DNA from: Gammaproteobacteria bacterium RIFCSPHIGHO2_12_FULL_38_11
Lineage (GTDB): Bacteria > Pseudomonadota > Gammaproteobacteria > Coxiellales > Coxiellaceae
Direction: 5' to 3'
Length of the DNA stretch: 27,248 nt
Assembly: GCA_001801515.1 (NCBI GenBank)
Contig: MGXX01000029.1
Location: 1-27,248 of the forward strand
Position numbers and translations under genes: made by a program
Shown: positions 17,577 to 25,758 of the stretch, one piece after another
How positions within the stretch are numbered: position 1 is the stretch's first letter
How the letters are laid out: the number at the start of each line of letters is the position of its first letter
Notes under the pieces: model-generated
Told to the model about the DNA's origin: nothing
The model's input: only the letters and a program-made list of their open reading frames with translations
Database searches by the model: none

Positions 17577-20500
17577 ATGCCAATCATCAAAATAACCATT
17601 GATCAGAAAATACATTACCTTAACACTCAGTCTGTCGTTAATGCGGTTCGTGCTTATCAACAGCTAGGCATAGCAGGGGAAGAAGGCGCTTGCCGTTCAT
17701 CACAACTAATCGATTGCTATAAAATATATGCAACTGATCCGCTTGAAAAAAATCACACCCCGGAAAATGAAAAGAATGTCATTCGCTATATTTGCGCCAC
17801 GGTTTTTAGGATGTCAAATTGGCATAATCGTTTAGGCGAAATCATTCTTCAATATTTAAATCTTTCCAAAAACGAGCTCCATAAAATTCAAATGCATTAT
17901 GGAATTACAGTGGAAGAATACCAACAAACAACGCGATTATTAAATTATCGTAACGATGGGGAAATATTTAAAGATAAAGAAATTAATTTTCAAACCCTGA
18001 AAAAAAATTTAAATCATGCAATAAAATGCTACCTTATTCAAGCAGAAAGGCCGGCAGCAGACAGAATCGCTGCAATTAATTTAATAGAGCACTTAAAAAT
18101 ACTTTTTAATCTACCTCTTTCACTGCATATTAATCAAAAAATAATGGCTTATACACTGGCACTATTTAAAGTTGTTTCGACAGCATGCCGAAACAATATT
18201 TTAAACTATATGAACATTACGCTGGGTGCGCTAAATGTGATAGCAACGCGCTGCGATCAAAAATTATTAGATTATAATATTACGCCCACTGATCCAAGCG
18301 ATCTTACCATTTCATTAACACAACCCATCTCGTCAGACCTTGAAAAACAATATTCACTTTTTTCAATGTTGGATTTGGATATTGCTAAGCAAACTAATAT
18401 GGCATTACAAGCAACACAATATTATTTAACCGAGTGTAATGACGTTTTAGGAAAGTTTGGTAAGCATGATTGCGCTGGTTTTGTCAGGGCAAAACATCTA
18501 GAAGCCGCTTTATTATCATTTCAGGATAAATTGAACGATGATACAGATGAATCTTCTGAAAAAATAAAAGAATTTTACACGACCATTTTTGCCCTTATTT
18601 TTGAATCAGGCTCAAGAGATTTGAAAAAAAGAATCCTATGGGGCGTTGGCTTGAATGAATATCAATTAAAGTATTTACAAGTTGATTTGAAAATAACAGA
18701 CGCAGCTATTGCACAATGCGCTAAAACATTAAATCATTCCCCACTACCAAACAATAAAAATGAATGGCGTCAATTTAAAAAAAAATTAGAAAAAGCAGTG
18801 CAAGATTATTATGCGCATGAACAGTTATATGCTATTGGTAAGCGGTCGGAAGGTCAAATACGGGCCAAACATTTTACTGCCTCGCTTCGTTCTATCAACC
18901 TTAACTCAGACAGATTTGATAGCCGAAATGAAGGGCGTGATCTTCTTAAACTGATTTATTTATTAATGCTACATACGCAGCATAACTTTACAAAAAGACT
19001 TGCTGATCGCGTACTTCACGAAATTTTATGGACGCCGAATCAAATAAAAATATTGCCTGACGCCTTTCCTTTTTTATGTGGTGATTTTCGAAATTTAACA
19101 AAAACAGATGCCAATGAAATTTTTACTGACTGGGAACGCAACCGAGACGATTCTAATTTCACACTGGTAAAAGAAACAGAAAATATCAAAATTGCCAGCG
19201 TGGATTACAATCAATTAAAAAGCCAATTAATTTTAGCAATCAATGCTTTTCAAAAATCATGCTTGGGCAATGAAGATGAAAAACGTATTGCCTCGGAATT
19301 AAAAAGAAAAATTGAATCTTTAATTGAAATTTCATCTCACGAAGAACGTGCAACCTTGGTTTTATATGCCACCTATTGCATCACAACCATCGGTATCGAC
19401 ATTTTGCAAGATGCCATTTTGGATTTTATTGCTAAAGAACCGCTGCTCATTGAGAAAAAAGCATTATACGAATTGAAAAAACAGTACGGATTACCTAATG
19501 TTTGTTACAGAAAATTAAAAGATGAATTACTGAAAAATAAAATCTCTCCTGCTACTGAGAATACAATGATAATTTCACCAATCGAAATGAAAATGCAACT
19601 TTCTAATCGCGAATTAAATGAACCTTCTTCTAGAAGCTTTGAAGAAATGTGCGATGACATTGTTAAAACAGAAGAAAACTGGGAAGCCTTTTCAAATGGG
19701 ATGTTAACTGCTGCTACACGTTATTTAATTACTGAACGCACAGGCATAACAGGCACAGGTGAAGTACGTGCTTTTCAATTAAGAAAGGCGGTTCAGGAAA
19801 TTACGAACTCAAGATTATCTTCAGTAGAAAAAGAAATAATGTTAATCCACATGGCATTGGCAGTTACACTTTATTCAGAACCCAAATCGACTGTGCTTTG
19901 TCATAAAGTATTAATTCATGTGGGCGTGAGCATGGCTAAAATGCGAAAATATGGCAATAAATATACTAATTCAAAACAATTATCAACTGACATTGCAAAA
20001 AAATTAATCGCTACAAGCGAACTTAATGATGAAAAACTTTTTTTTGCAAGTGACCAGCCCAATCTTTCAGAATTTGAAAGGAAAACACCCATTAGTATCA
20101 ACTACAACGCTTTCAACTGGCAAAATCCTTTTTGGACACTAATCAGTGCACCGGAATGCATTATAACGGACTGGTCTAAATTTCAGAACGATATTTTATC
20201 AGGTATTGCAACTTATTTATCCGATAAAAATGATCACGTTGATATTATCATCAATGCTGTTAAAGAAAAGAAAACGACGGATAAGCAATTAACCGGCGTT
20301 TTAAAAGCCCTAAATTTACGAGCAGCTATTGAGGATATTGGAAATTTAGACGATCTCCAGGAAAAGAAAAAATTAATTTTATATGCTTGCTCCTTTGTAT
20401 TATTTGCTAATTCAGGTGTATTGAAAACAACACTGATTAATCAGACAGGTGTAAACGATACTGATTTTATGGCATTGAAAAAAGCATGGTGTTTGGATGA

Positions 20501-20633
20501 TGACACCTGTAAAAATCAGGCTAAACGCTTTGAAAAACTGGAAACGCTAAAAATGACTTTAACATCCGTTAATGAACCAATGCGGCCAGCTAATAGCGCT
20601 GTAGCGCTCGCAATGACAGCAGCATGGCGATAA
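17577..20633 (+). CDS. 1018-residue protein made of about seven divergent helical repeats
   Basis: I recognise no known family. The start has GGAG 6 bases before the ATG. Read against itself, the protein shows about seven copies of one module, roughly at residues 18-110, 138-225, 270-372, 398-495, 545-640, 703-796 and 866-973. Each copy has three recurring parts. First comes a helix like LEKAVQDYY or MLTAATRYL. Next is a helix like VRAKHLEAALLSF, IRAKHFTASLRSI or VRAFQLRKAVQEI. Last is a segment like LKKRILWGVGLNEYQLKYL or LINQTGVNDTDFMALKKAW. Linkers of 20-70 residues lengthen toward the C-terminus. There is no signal peptide, membrane segment or catalytic motif. A scaffold or binding role, perhaps as a secreted effector, is plausible but not shown. 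Its stop codon directly abuts that of the convergent gene. Confidence 0.65.
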   Translation: MPIIKITIDQKIHYLNTQSVVNAVRAYQQLGIAGEEGACRSSQLIDCYKIYATDPLEKNHTPENEKNVIRYICATVFRMSNWHNRLGEIILQYLNLSKNELHKIQMHYGITVEEYQQTTRLLNYRNDGEIFKDKEINFQTLKKNLNHAIKCYLIQAERPAADRIAAINLIEHLKILFNLPLSLHINQKIMAYTLALFKVVSTACRNNILNYMNITLGALNVIATRCDQKLLDYNITPTDPSDLTISLTQPISSDLEKQYSLFSMLDLDIAKQTNMALQATQYYLTECNDVLGKFGKHDCAGFVRAKHLEAALLSFQDKLNDDTDESSEKIKEFYTTIFALIFESGSRDLKKRILWGVGLNEYQLKYLQVDLKITDAAIAQCAKTLNHSPLPNNKNEWRQFKKKLEKAVQDYYAHEQLYAIGKRSEGQIRAKHFTASLRSINLNSDRFDSRNEGRDLLKLIYLLMLHTQHNFTKRLADRVLHEILWTPNQIKILPDAFPFLCGDFRNLTKTDANEIFTDWERNRDDSNFTLVKETENIKIASVDYNQLKSQLILAINAFQKSCLGNEDEKRIASELKRKIESLIEISSHEERATLVLYATYCITTIGIDILQDAILDFIAKEPLLIEKKALYELKKQYGLPNVCYRKLKDELLKNKISPATENTMIISPIEMKMQLSNRELNEPSSRSFEEMCDDIVKTEENWEAFSNGMLTAATRYLITERTGITGTGEVRAFQLRKAVQEITNSRLSSVEKEIMLIHMALAVTLYSEPKSTVLCHKVLIHVGVSMAKMRKYGNKYTNSKQLSTDIAKKLIATSELNDEKLFFASDQPNLSEFERKTPISINYNAFNWQNPFWTLISAPECIITDWSKFQNDILSGIATYLSDKNDHVDIIINAVKEKKTTDKQLTGVLKALNLRAAIEDIGNLDDLQEKKKLILYACSFVLFANSGVLKTTLINQTGVNDTDFMALKKAWCLDDDTCKNQAKRFEKLETLKMTLTSVNEPMRPANSAVALAMTAAWR

Positions 20634-21518
20634 TTACTCACCATCTGAACCTGCACAGGGCGATGGAGATCTTCTCGCTCTCTCTGATTGATCATCCGTG
20701 ATACCCGAAACAGATGCGGTTGATTCTTTCTTCAGTGCTATTTTAAATTCATTTAAATAATTTTCATTAATGTGAGACAAAGGGCCTACACGCATCGGTT
20801 TTTTATTGAAAAAAGCAAAAAACAATTTTGGCTGTTCTGTTGGGACACCACCCGCATTATTTATTTTTTCTGCTGTGATGTTATCGATTCCGCCACTGAT
20901 ATCAATCCAGGTACAAAAAGTGATTAAATCTGTTAATGCTGCTTTTAATTTACGAGAATTATCTTTTTTTCGCAGCAATTCATTTAGCACAACCTGCAAA
21001 GAAACGGGTTTTTTTGTTGGCTTCTCATCCTGAAAAGCCAAGGTTTTTTTATTTGCTAAAGTGGTTACTATTTTTTTAATTAGCGCGAAAATATCATTTT
21101 TTTCGTTTTCAAAATTAATAATTTCTATTTCACTATTGTCTACTTTCTCTTGTGTTATTTTAACCACGTGCAATAGCGGTGTAACATCCAATGATGCATT
21201 ATCATAAGCTAATTTTTTTTGTGTTTTATTTCCGCCTGCGATTAATTGTCGAATTTGCGTATTGTTTAATTTTGCCTTTTTTAATCCTTCATCTGCAATT
21301 TTTTCATAGGTATTAAAATTAGCAAATGAAGCTTGCGATAAATCAGCATTTTCAAAAATTAATAATTGGTTTTTTTTAAGGGAAATATTAGGAATTTCAC
21401 CGGTTACAGTGACATTACTGAAATCAACGATGCCGATATCAATGAACCATTTGATTTCTTTGCCCGTTAAAATTACGCCTGGTGCAAATTTACCGTTTGG
21501 TAATCTTTGTATTCGCAT
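20634..21518 (-). CDS. Orphan protein with a short pentapeptide-like stretch
   Basis: This encodes 294 residues of unknown family. The N-terminus is beta-like (about residues 10-60, VILTGKEIKWFIDIGIVDF) and ends in NADLSQASFANFN, which looks like two or three pentapeptide-repeat units; too few to call a fold. The middle (115-165) is Lys/Glu-rich and helical. The last 30 residues are polar and Ser/Arg-rich (DDQSERARRSPSPCAGSDGE). There is no signal peptide or membrane segment. The start has AAGAGA about 7 bases upstream. The REP-like array begins 38 bases upstream of its start. Tail-to-tail pairing with the 1018-residue gene leaves no room for a terminator. An effector role is possible by context only. 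Confidence 0.55.
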   Translation of the reverse strand: MRIQRLPNGKFAPGVILTGKEIKWFIDIGIVDFSNVTVTGEIPNISLKKNQLLIFENADLSQASFANFNTYEKIADEGLKKAKLNNTQIRQLIAGGNKTQKKLAYDNASLDVTPLLHVVKITQEKVDNSEIEIINFENEKNDIFALIKKIVTTLANKKTLAFQDEKPTKKPVSLQVVLNELLRKKDNSRKLKAALTDLITFCTWIDISGGIDNITAEKINNAGGVPTEQPKLFFAFFNKKPMRVGPLSHINENYLNEFKIALKKESTASVSGITDDQSERARRSPSPCAGSDGE

Positions 21519-21714
21519 GGTTGTCTCTTATCTCATGGTTAGTGTAGTTTGCGAGAATCACACGCAGCCTTCCGGCCGCGTTTCTGTGGTGATTATATAA
21601 TCGCACGCAGCCTTCCGGCCGCGTTTCTGTGATGATTATATAATCACACGCAGCCTTCCGGGCGCGTATATGGACTCACCCGGCTTGTAAAGAAAAACTT
21701 TCATCGATTAGCTA

Positions 21715-21905
21715 AATAAGAATAGATTGCTTGCGTATATTCGGCATCTTAATGAGTAACTGTAATTAAATTAATAATTTTACTCGTGCCCTGATGAAAT
21801 TCGCACTCTGCTTCCTCAACGTTTCTACGGCTTTTATTTCAGAGCCCACGCGCGCGATAGGGTTTTGCAGAGTTGATCTTATCTATTTTGCCATCAACGT
21901 TGTTT
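21715..21905 (-). ncRNA. Candidate bridge (seeker) RNA of the IS1111-type element
   Basis: Read on the minus strand, this stretch gives three structured parts in order. (1) A 5' hairpin: GTTGAT pairs with ATCAAC (plus-strand 21872-21877 and 21893-21898). (2) A large loop closed by ACTCTGC/GCAGAGT (21867-21873 with 21805-21811). It contains CGCGCGCGT (21856-21848), which matches the left target flank at 8 of 9, and AGAAACG (21826-21820), complementary to CGTTTCT of the right flank. (3) A second loop with an inner GAGTAA/TTACTC stem. It is flanked by ATTTCAT (21800-21794), complementary to the transposase-proximal end of the element, and ATATACGC (21740-21733), identical to the other end plus core. 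Two loops, each with two guides, is the bridge-RNA architecture. The exact ends are not known. Confidence 0.6.
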
Positions 21906-21994
21906 TTCCTCGCAATCTGTAATGAATCTACTTCACTCGTTAAAATTCTTTAATTAAAAAATTAAATTACTATTTTTTTCTTTAATTAATATTT

Positions 21995-23032
21995 TTATGC
22001 CGCTTTTTTATAGTCGGCTTTATATTCAATTAAATTTTTTGCTAATGCCCAAGCCACCCGTGCATTTTTGTTGGCAACTGCAACGGCGGTACAATTGTAC
22101 GCGGCACGCTCACGTAATTTGCATACCCATTTACTCCGACTGTCATCTTTTTTAGCAGCATTTTTTACCACGGAACGACCACCATGAACTAACAAGCTTC
22201 GAATGTACGAATCACCTCGTTTGCTAATTCCAAGCAATTTCTCTTTTCCACCACTCGAATGCTGCCTTGGCACCAAGCCTAAATATGCTGCAAAATGCCT
22301 TCCATTTTCAAAGATTGTTGGATCATTAAGCACAGTAAATAAAATAGTTGCACTCAATATTCCAACTCCTGGAATCGTCATTAAGTTTTGGCAAATTTCA
22401 TTTGTATTTGCAATAGCCTCTAATCTGCGGTTATGCTTCTCAATTCGTTTATTTATTTCCGTTAATTCCTCGTAAATTTCAATACATAATTCTCTCATCA
22501 TTGCGGTCAATTGAATTTTATTTTCATGATCCCCCGCAACTTTCGCCAAAAAATTCTCGATTTTCGTAATCCCCTTTGCGTGGAAAATACCATATTCATA
22601 TAACAAACCGCGTATTTCATTTACCAATGCAGTACGTTCACTGACTAATCTCGATCTAATACGATGAACAGATCTAACATCTTGTTCAGCTTCATCATTA
22701 ATAGGCACAAATCTTGCCCTTGGTCGACTTACAGCCTCTACAATAGCCTCTGCATCATTCCTATCGTTTTTATTACCTCTAACAAAAGGTTTCACATACT
22801 GCGGACTAATTAACTCCGTCCTGTGACCTAATTTTTTAAATTCTCTTGCCCAATAATGTGACCCACCGCAGGCTTCCATTGCAATCATACACGGTTCCAT
22901 TTGAGCAATAAATTTCAGTAATTCCGTACGTTTTAATTTCTTTTTTAAAACCGCTTTTCCTGATTCATCAACTCCATGCAATTGAAAAATTTCTTTTGCA
23001 ATATCGATACCTAATAGTGTAACTTTCTTCAT
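21995..23032 (-). CDS. IS110-family transposase (IS1111 group)
   Basis: This is the RNA-guided recombinase of the element: a RuvC-like DEDD domain plus a C-terminal serine domain. The 345-residue length is usual. The DEDD residues are Asp10 (LLGIDIAKE), Glu53 (AMEACGG), Asp90 and Asp93 (NKNDRNDAEAI). The C-terminal domain has MTIPGVGILSATIL (helix-hairpin-helix-like), AAYLGLVPRQHSSGGKEKL with the expected nucleophile at Ser259 or Ser260, and ISKRGDSYIRSLLVHG. All catalytic motifs are intact and there is no frameshift. AAGGA lies 8-10 bases before the ATG. The family uses a non-coding RNA to choose the target; in the IS1111 group that RNA lies downstream of the gene, where a candidate is visible. 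Confidence 0.96.
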   Translation of the reverse strand: MKKVTLLGIDIAKEIFQLHGVDESGKAVLKKKLKRTELLKFIAQMEPCMIAMEACGGSHYWAREFKKLGHRTELISPQYVKPFVRGNKNDRNDAEAIVEAVSRPRARFVPINDEAEQDVRSVHRIRSRLVSERTALVNEIRGLLYEYGIFHAKGITKIENFLAKVAGDHENKIQLTAMMRELCIEIYEELTEINKRIEKHNRRLEAIANTNEICQNLMTIPGVGILSATILFTVLNDPTIFENGRHFAAYLGLVPRQHSSGGKEKLLGISKRGDSYIRSLLVHGGRSVVKNAAKKDDSRSKWVCKLRERAAYNCTAVAVANKNARVAWALAKNLIEYKADYKKAA

Positions 23033-23194
23033 GGACTTATCCTTCTTTTGTTTAAATAATTGACTGTAACAAGCAACTATTTTGGCGCATTACGACGCCG
23101 TTATAAAGTAGGGTGAGTCCATTTCATTGTTTCTGTGATGATTATATAATCACACGCAGCCTTCCGGCCGCGTTTCTGTGATGATTATATAATC

Positions 23195-23218
23195 GCACGC
23201 AGTCTTCTGGCTGCGTGC
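23195..23218. terminator. Perfect hairpin abutting the pssA stop
   Basis: GCACGCAG (23195-23202) pairs with CTGCGTGC (23211-23218) around TCTTCTGG. It is the last, best-paired unit of the REP-like array, and its final base is the last base of the pssA stop codon. It has no U-run, so it may protect the mRNA 3' end rather than terminate transcription. Confidence 0.5.
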
Positions 23219-23961
23219 TATTTATGTTTACGCTTTAATCTACGCACAATTAACATCACGGGTCCTGATAAAACATATGAACCAAATACCGCTAAAAATA
23301 CATCCGGTGGATCAATTGCAATAAATGCAAAAGCCAATACAATCACTACAATCGCCACAAAGGGAATCTTGTTGCGAATGTCAAAATCTTTGAAAGTAAA
23401 AAAGGGGATCGTGCTCACTTTTAATAGCGCAACACAAACTGTAATGCCTAAAATTAAGCTTTTAATGCTATCACCGTTAATTTGATGCTTCGTACAAAAC
23501 CATAAAATACTGGCAATCAATCCCGCGGCAGCTGTGGTTGTTAAGCCACGTGAAAAACGCTTATCTTCATGATCATCTAAACTTAAAAACCGCGCCAATC
23601 GCAATGCAGTACAAACCGTGTAAATAAATGCGGCCAACCAACCCATTTTGCCAACACCGGACAATGACCATTCATACAATACCAATGCGGGCGTCACACC
23701 AAAACAAACCATATCGGACATATTATCCATTTGAGCGCCAAATTCACTTTCAGTTTGCGTTAAACGCGCAACACGCCCATCTAACCCATCCAGCAACATA
23801 GCGATAAAAATTGCAATGGCAGCGGTGTCGAATCCACCATGCGTTGAGGCTACAATCGCATAAAAACCTGCAAATAAGGCACCCACGGTGAATAAATTGG
23901 GCAATAAATAAATGCCTCTTCTGAGTGAATTTGTTGATTTTTCTGCTTTCTTTTCAGTCAT
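23218..23961 (-). CDS. pssA: CDP-diacylglycerol-serine O-phosphatidyltransferase
   Basis: PssA makes phosphatidylserine from CDP-diacylglycerol and serine, the first committed step to phosphatidylethanolamine, at the inner membrane. It encodes 247 residues from the ATG at 23961, which has AAGGAAG upstream; the frame opens further to 24006, but that part looks like leader. The CDP-alcohol phosphatidyltransferase motif is complete: Asp61, Gly62, Ala65, Arg66, Gly75, Asp79, Asp83 (DGRVAR, then FGAQMDNMSD). The N-terminal RRGIYLLPNLFTVGALFAGF is typical of the Bacillus-type, membrane-embedded PssA, not the soluble E. coli type. Six to eight membrane helices follow. It is divergent from the DUF3579 gene, and no psd is beside it. 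Confidence 0.94.
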   Translation of the reverse strand: MTEKKAEKSTNSLRRGIYLLPNLFTVGALFAGFYAIVASTHGGFDTAAIAIFIAMLLDGLDGRVARLTQTESEFGAQMDNMSDMVCFGVTPALVLYEWSLSGVGKMGWLAAFIYTVCTALRLARFLSLDDHEDKRFSRGLTTTAAAGLIASILWFCTKHQINGDSIKSLILGITVCVALLKVSTIPFFTFKDFDIRNKIPFVAIVVIVLAFAFIAIDPPDVFLAVFGSYVLSGPVMLIVRRLKRKHK

Positions 23962-24036
23962 TTTACTTCCTTTATAGTCGCATAGGGGTATAATCGCGAC
24001 AATCATACCACATACGGCAAACAGCGCAATTTAGGC

Positions 24037-24049
24037 TATACTTTCTTCC
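24037..24049 (+). promoter_or_regulatory. -10 element implying a leaderless DUF3579 mRNA
   Basis: TATACT (24037-24042) lies seven bases before the ATG at 24050, and no Shine-Dalgarno sequence is present. The matching -35 (ACGGCA at 24014-24019, 3 of 6) is weak. The layout copies that of tamA. Confidence 0.4.
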
Positions 24050-24325
24050 ATGAGCGACCTAATTAAAAAAATCATTATTGAAGGCATAACCGAATCGGGC
24101 GAAACATTTCGCCCGAGTGATTGGGCTGAACGCATGAGCGGTCAATTATCCACTTTTCACAAACGTCGCATTCACTATTCACCATTACTACAACCCTCTG
24201 TAAAAGACGGTCGAAAATGTGTTTTACTTGATGAAAAATTAAAAGAAACCAATCCAGAATTATATCAATCCATTCTTGATTTTGCGCATGAAAATCATCT
24301 GAAAATATGCGATAAAGAAGACTGA
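24050..24325 (+). CDS. DUF3579 family protein
   Basis: This is a 91-residue small cytosolic protein of the DUF3579 family, found in beta- and gammaproteobacteria; the function is unknown. The family pattern is recognisable: IIIEGITESGETFRPSDWAE near the N-terminus, then RIHYSPLLQPSVKDGRKCVLL and FAHENHLKICD at the C-terminal end. The family start coincides with the chosen ATG, which has no ribosome binding site and sits at a predicted transcription start. It is followed after 23 bases by the HAD-like gene on the same strand, so the two may be co-transcribed, although the second has its own good ribosome binding site. Confidence 0.8.
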   Translation: MSDLIKKIIIEGITESGETFRPSDWAERMSGQLSTFHKRRIHYSPLLQPSVKDGRKCVLLDEKLKETNPELYQSILDFAHENHLKICDKED

Positions 24326-24348
24326 AACACGCTTCATAGGAAAAAACC

Positions 24349-25758
24349 ATGACAATCACAACACTTGCTATCGATATCAACGATTTATTAGAAAATTCAA
24401 AAGATACTTTCCGAAACATAAATCCAGATATACTGTCATCGCTTGGACAATGGCCTGAGTGCACAGAAATATATATTCTTTATTCCACTACTAATACACT
24501 AACTGAAACAATAATTAGAATTGAAGCAAACAACAGTCAGTATTATTTAGAAATGGATACTATTCTTAGCGTACTTAATAATCACGATTTTTTTAAAAAC
24601 CGAAAACCCCTTTTTGTCGCTTTGGATCAAATTGACGAAGTAGATTTAAAAGAAAAACATGCCAGCACTGTTTTTATTTCTCACAATCAAATTCGCAATC
24701 AAGAGGCGAAACAACTGGATTGTCAATTATTTTATCGCCCCGCTGTTTTAGGTGAGCTTAATTTTAAAGATGCCAATAACATGATAGAAAAGATAAAAAA
24801 AATGCGTAATGAAGAATTACTCATGTTTATGCTTGATTTTGACGATACCATCGTTCATTTTAGAAATGGAATAGCGTATCTCAACACGCATTTGCTTGAT
24901 CACCTAGCCAAATTTATTCTTACGCGCGGCACCACTCAAAACATAGAAATCAGAATTTTATCTGCACGCCTGCGTGATGCCTGTATTAAAAAAATAACCA
25001 ATCTCGCTTGTGCCGTACCATTACTTGAAGATAGTTTGCCCATTTTTTTCGATGCATTAAAAAAGAGAATTACGGTATTGGCAACTGCTGAGCAAAAAGC
25101 AAAAATTGATTCAGGGGAATTCGATCTATCAACACTCACCGTTTTGCCACAGCATCGGTATTGCCTGAATGAAATGCCTGTTTTTACCGAATATAAAACA
25201 GCGGAAGGAGAAGTGTCTTATACCGCAATCAATCACAACCTAACGGAAGCCGAAAATTTAATTGCTGTAGAAAAGCATTGCGCTCTATTAAAACAACAAG
25301 GAAAGGAAGCTACCGTTTTCTTTCATTCACTCATTCACACAGACGCTCGTTGTAAAGCGTCATTTTTCAAAGAGTTCTTACTTCCTCTATTAAATAATTT
25401 GGGCTTACTCTTTCAAATATTTTTTTTAGATGATAGCCTTGATCAAATAACCACTGTTAAAACAGAAGTAAACGATGCCCGCATTTCCGTCGGAAAAATC
25501 CACAGGAATGATAAGGGTACGGTTGAATTAACACATGCACCTCCCCCTTTTTCACCTTTAGAGAAAATTCAAGTGCCTTGTTTTCAGGCGCCAGTGACAG
25601 CCTCAACGGCACCGCCAGCAAAACATTTAAGTCGAAACAGACAACAACCACAGCAACCTATCCCTGTTTCAAATAATGGTTTGTTTTCTGCAAGACAACT
25701 TGTTCGCCACCAGGAAATGGCGCCTCAAGAAAGTTTATTGAGTGCCAACAACACCTGA
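24349..25758 (+). CDS. HAD-like protein with disordered tail, effector candidate
   Basis: This encodes 469 residues. The middle part has HAD-superfamily phosphatase motifs: motif I in MLDFDDTIVHF (Asp163, Asp165, Thr167), a motif II candidate in RILSARLRD (Ser205), and a motif IV candidate in IFFLDDSLDQ (Asp361, Asp362). No motif III lysine could be assigned with confidence. The N-terminal 100 residues look like a decayed second copy (TLAIDINDLL, IYILYSTTN, LFVALDQIDE), with the first catalytic Asp kept but the rest changed. The last 75 residues are Pro/Gln/Ser-rich and disordered. There is no signal peptide. AGGA lies 8-9 bases upstream of the ATG. The 3' end overlaps the convergent gene by 34 bases. 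Phosphatase activity and secretion are both inferences. Confidence 0.6.
   Translation: MTITTLAIDINDLLENSKDTFRNINPDILSSLGQWPECTEIYILYSTTNTLTETIIRIEANNSQYYLEMDTILSVLNNHDFFKNRKPLFVALDQIDEVDLKEKHASTVFISHNQIRNQEAKQLDCQLFYRPAVLGELNFKDANNMIEKIKKMRNEELLMFMLDFDDTIVHFRNGIAYLNTHLLDHLAKFILTRGTTQNIEIRILSARLRDACIKKITNLACAVPLLEDSLPIFFDALKKRITVLATAEQKAKIDSGEFDLSTLTVLPQHRYCLNEMPVFTEYKTAEGEVSYTAINHNLTEAENLIAVEKHCALLKQQGKEATVFFHSLIHTDARCKASFFKEFLLPLLNNLGLLFQIFFLDDSLDQITTVKTEVNDARISVGKIHRNDKGTVELTHAPPPFSPLEKIQVPCFQAPVTASTAPPAKHLSRNRQQPQQPIPVSNNGLFSARQLVRHQEMAPQESLLSANNT

Larger units (their letters stand above)
21668..23130 (-). mobile_element. Intact IS110-family element, IS1111 type
   Basis: The element is 1463 bp, counting one GT core. 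It carries subterminal inverted repeats of 12 bases: ATGGACTCACCC at 21670-21681 and its reverse complement at 23111-23122. They lie 2 and 6 bases inside the ends, the uneven subterminal placing typical of the IS1111 group. The ends are set by the flanks: excision with one GT restores an exact 43-bp repeat unit. One uninterrupted transposase gene (minus) is followed by 327 non-coding bases inside the element, the place where IS1111-type elements carry their guide RNA. There is no target duplication beyond the shared dinucleotide, as expected for this family. The element looks complete and may be active. Confidence 0.9.
21557..23218. repeat. Tandem array of 43-bp REP-like units, split by the IS element
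   Basis: Units start at 21557, 21600, 21643 (interrupted), 23149 and 23192, with an exact 43-base period between CACGCAG landmarks (21561, 21604, 21647; 23153, 23196). Each unit has ATCACACGCAGCC, TTCC, GGCCGCGTTTCTGTG and then the AT-rich GATGATTATATA. The GC part folds into an 8-pair stem with one mismatch and a TTCC loop. The last unit is a perfect hairpin, GCACGCAG against CTGCGTGC. Unit 3 is cut after its GT at 21666-21667 and resumes at GT 23129-23130; the two parts add up to 43 bases when GT is counted once. The array separates the orphan gene ending at 21518 from pssA. Confidence 0.9.

Noticed and set aside
21557..21670. Regular 43-bp repeats that could suggest a CRISPR array
   Set aside because: The units are contiguous, with no variable spacers and no cas genes; they are tandem REP-like hairpins.
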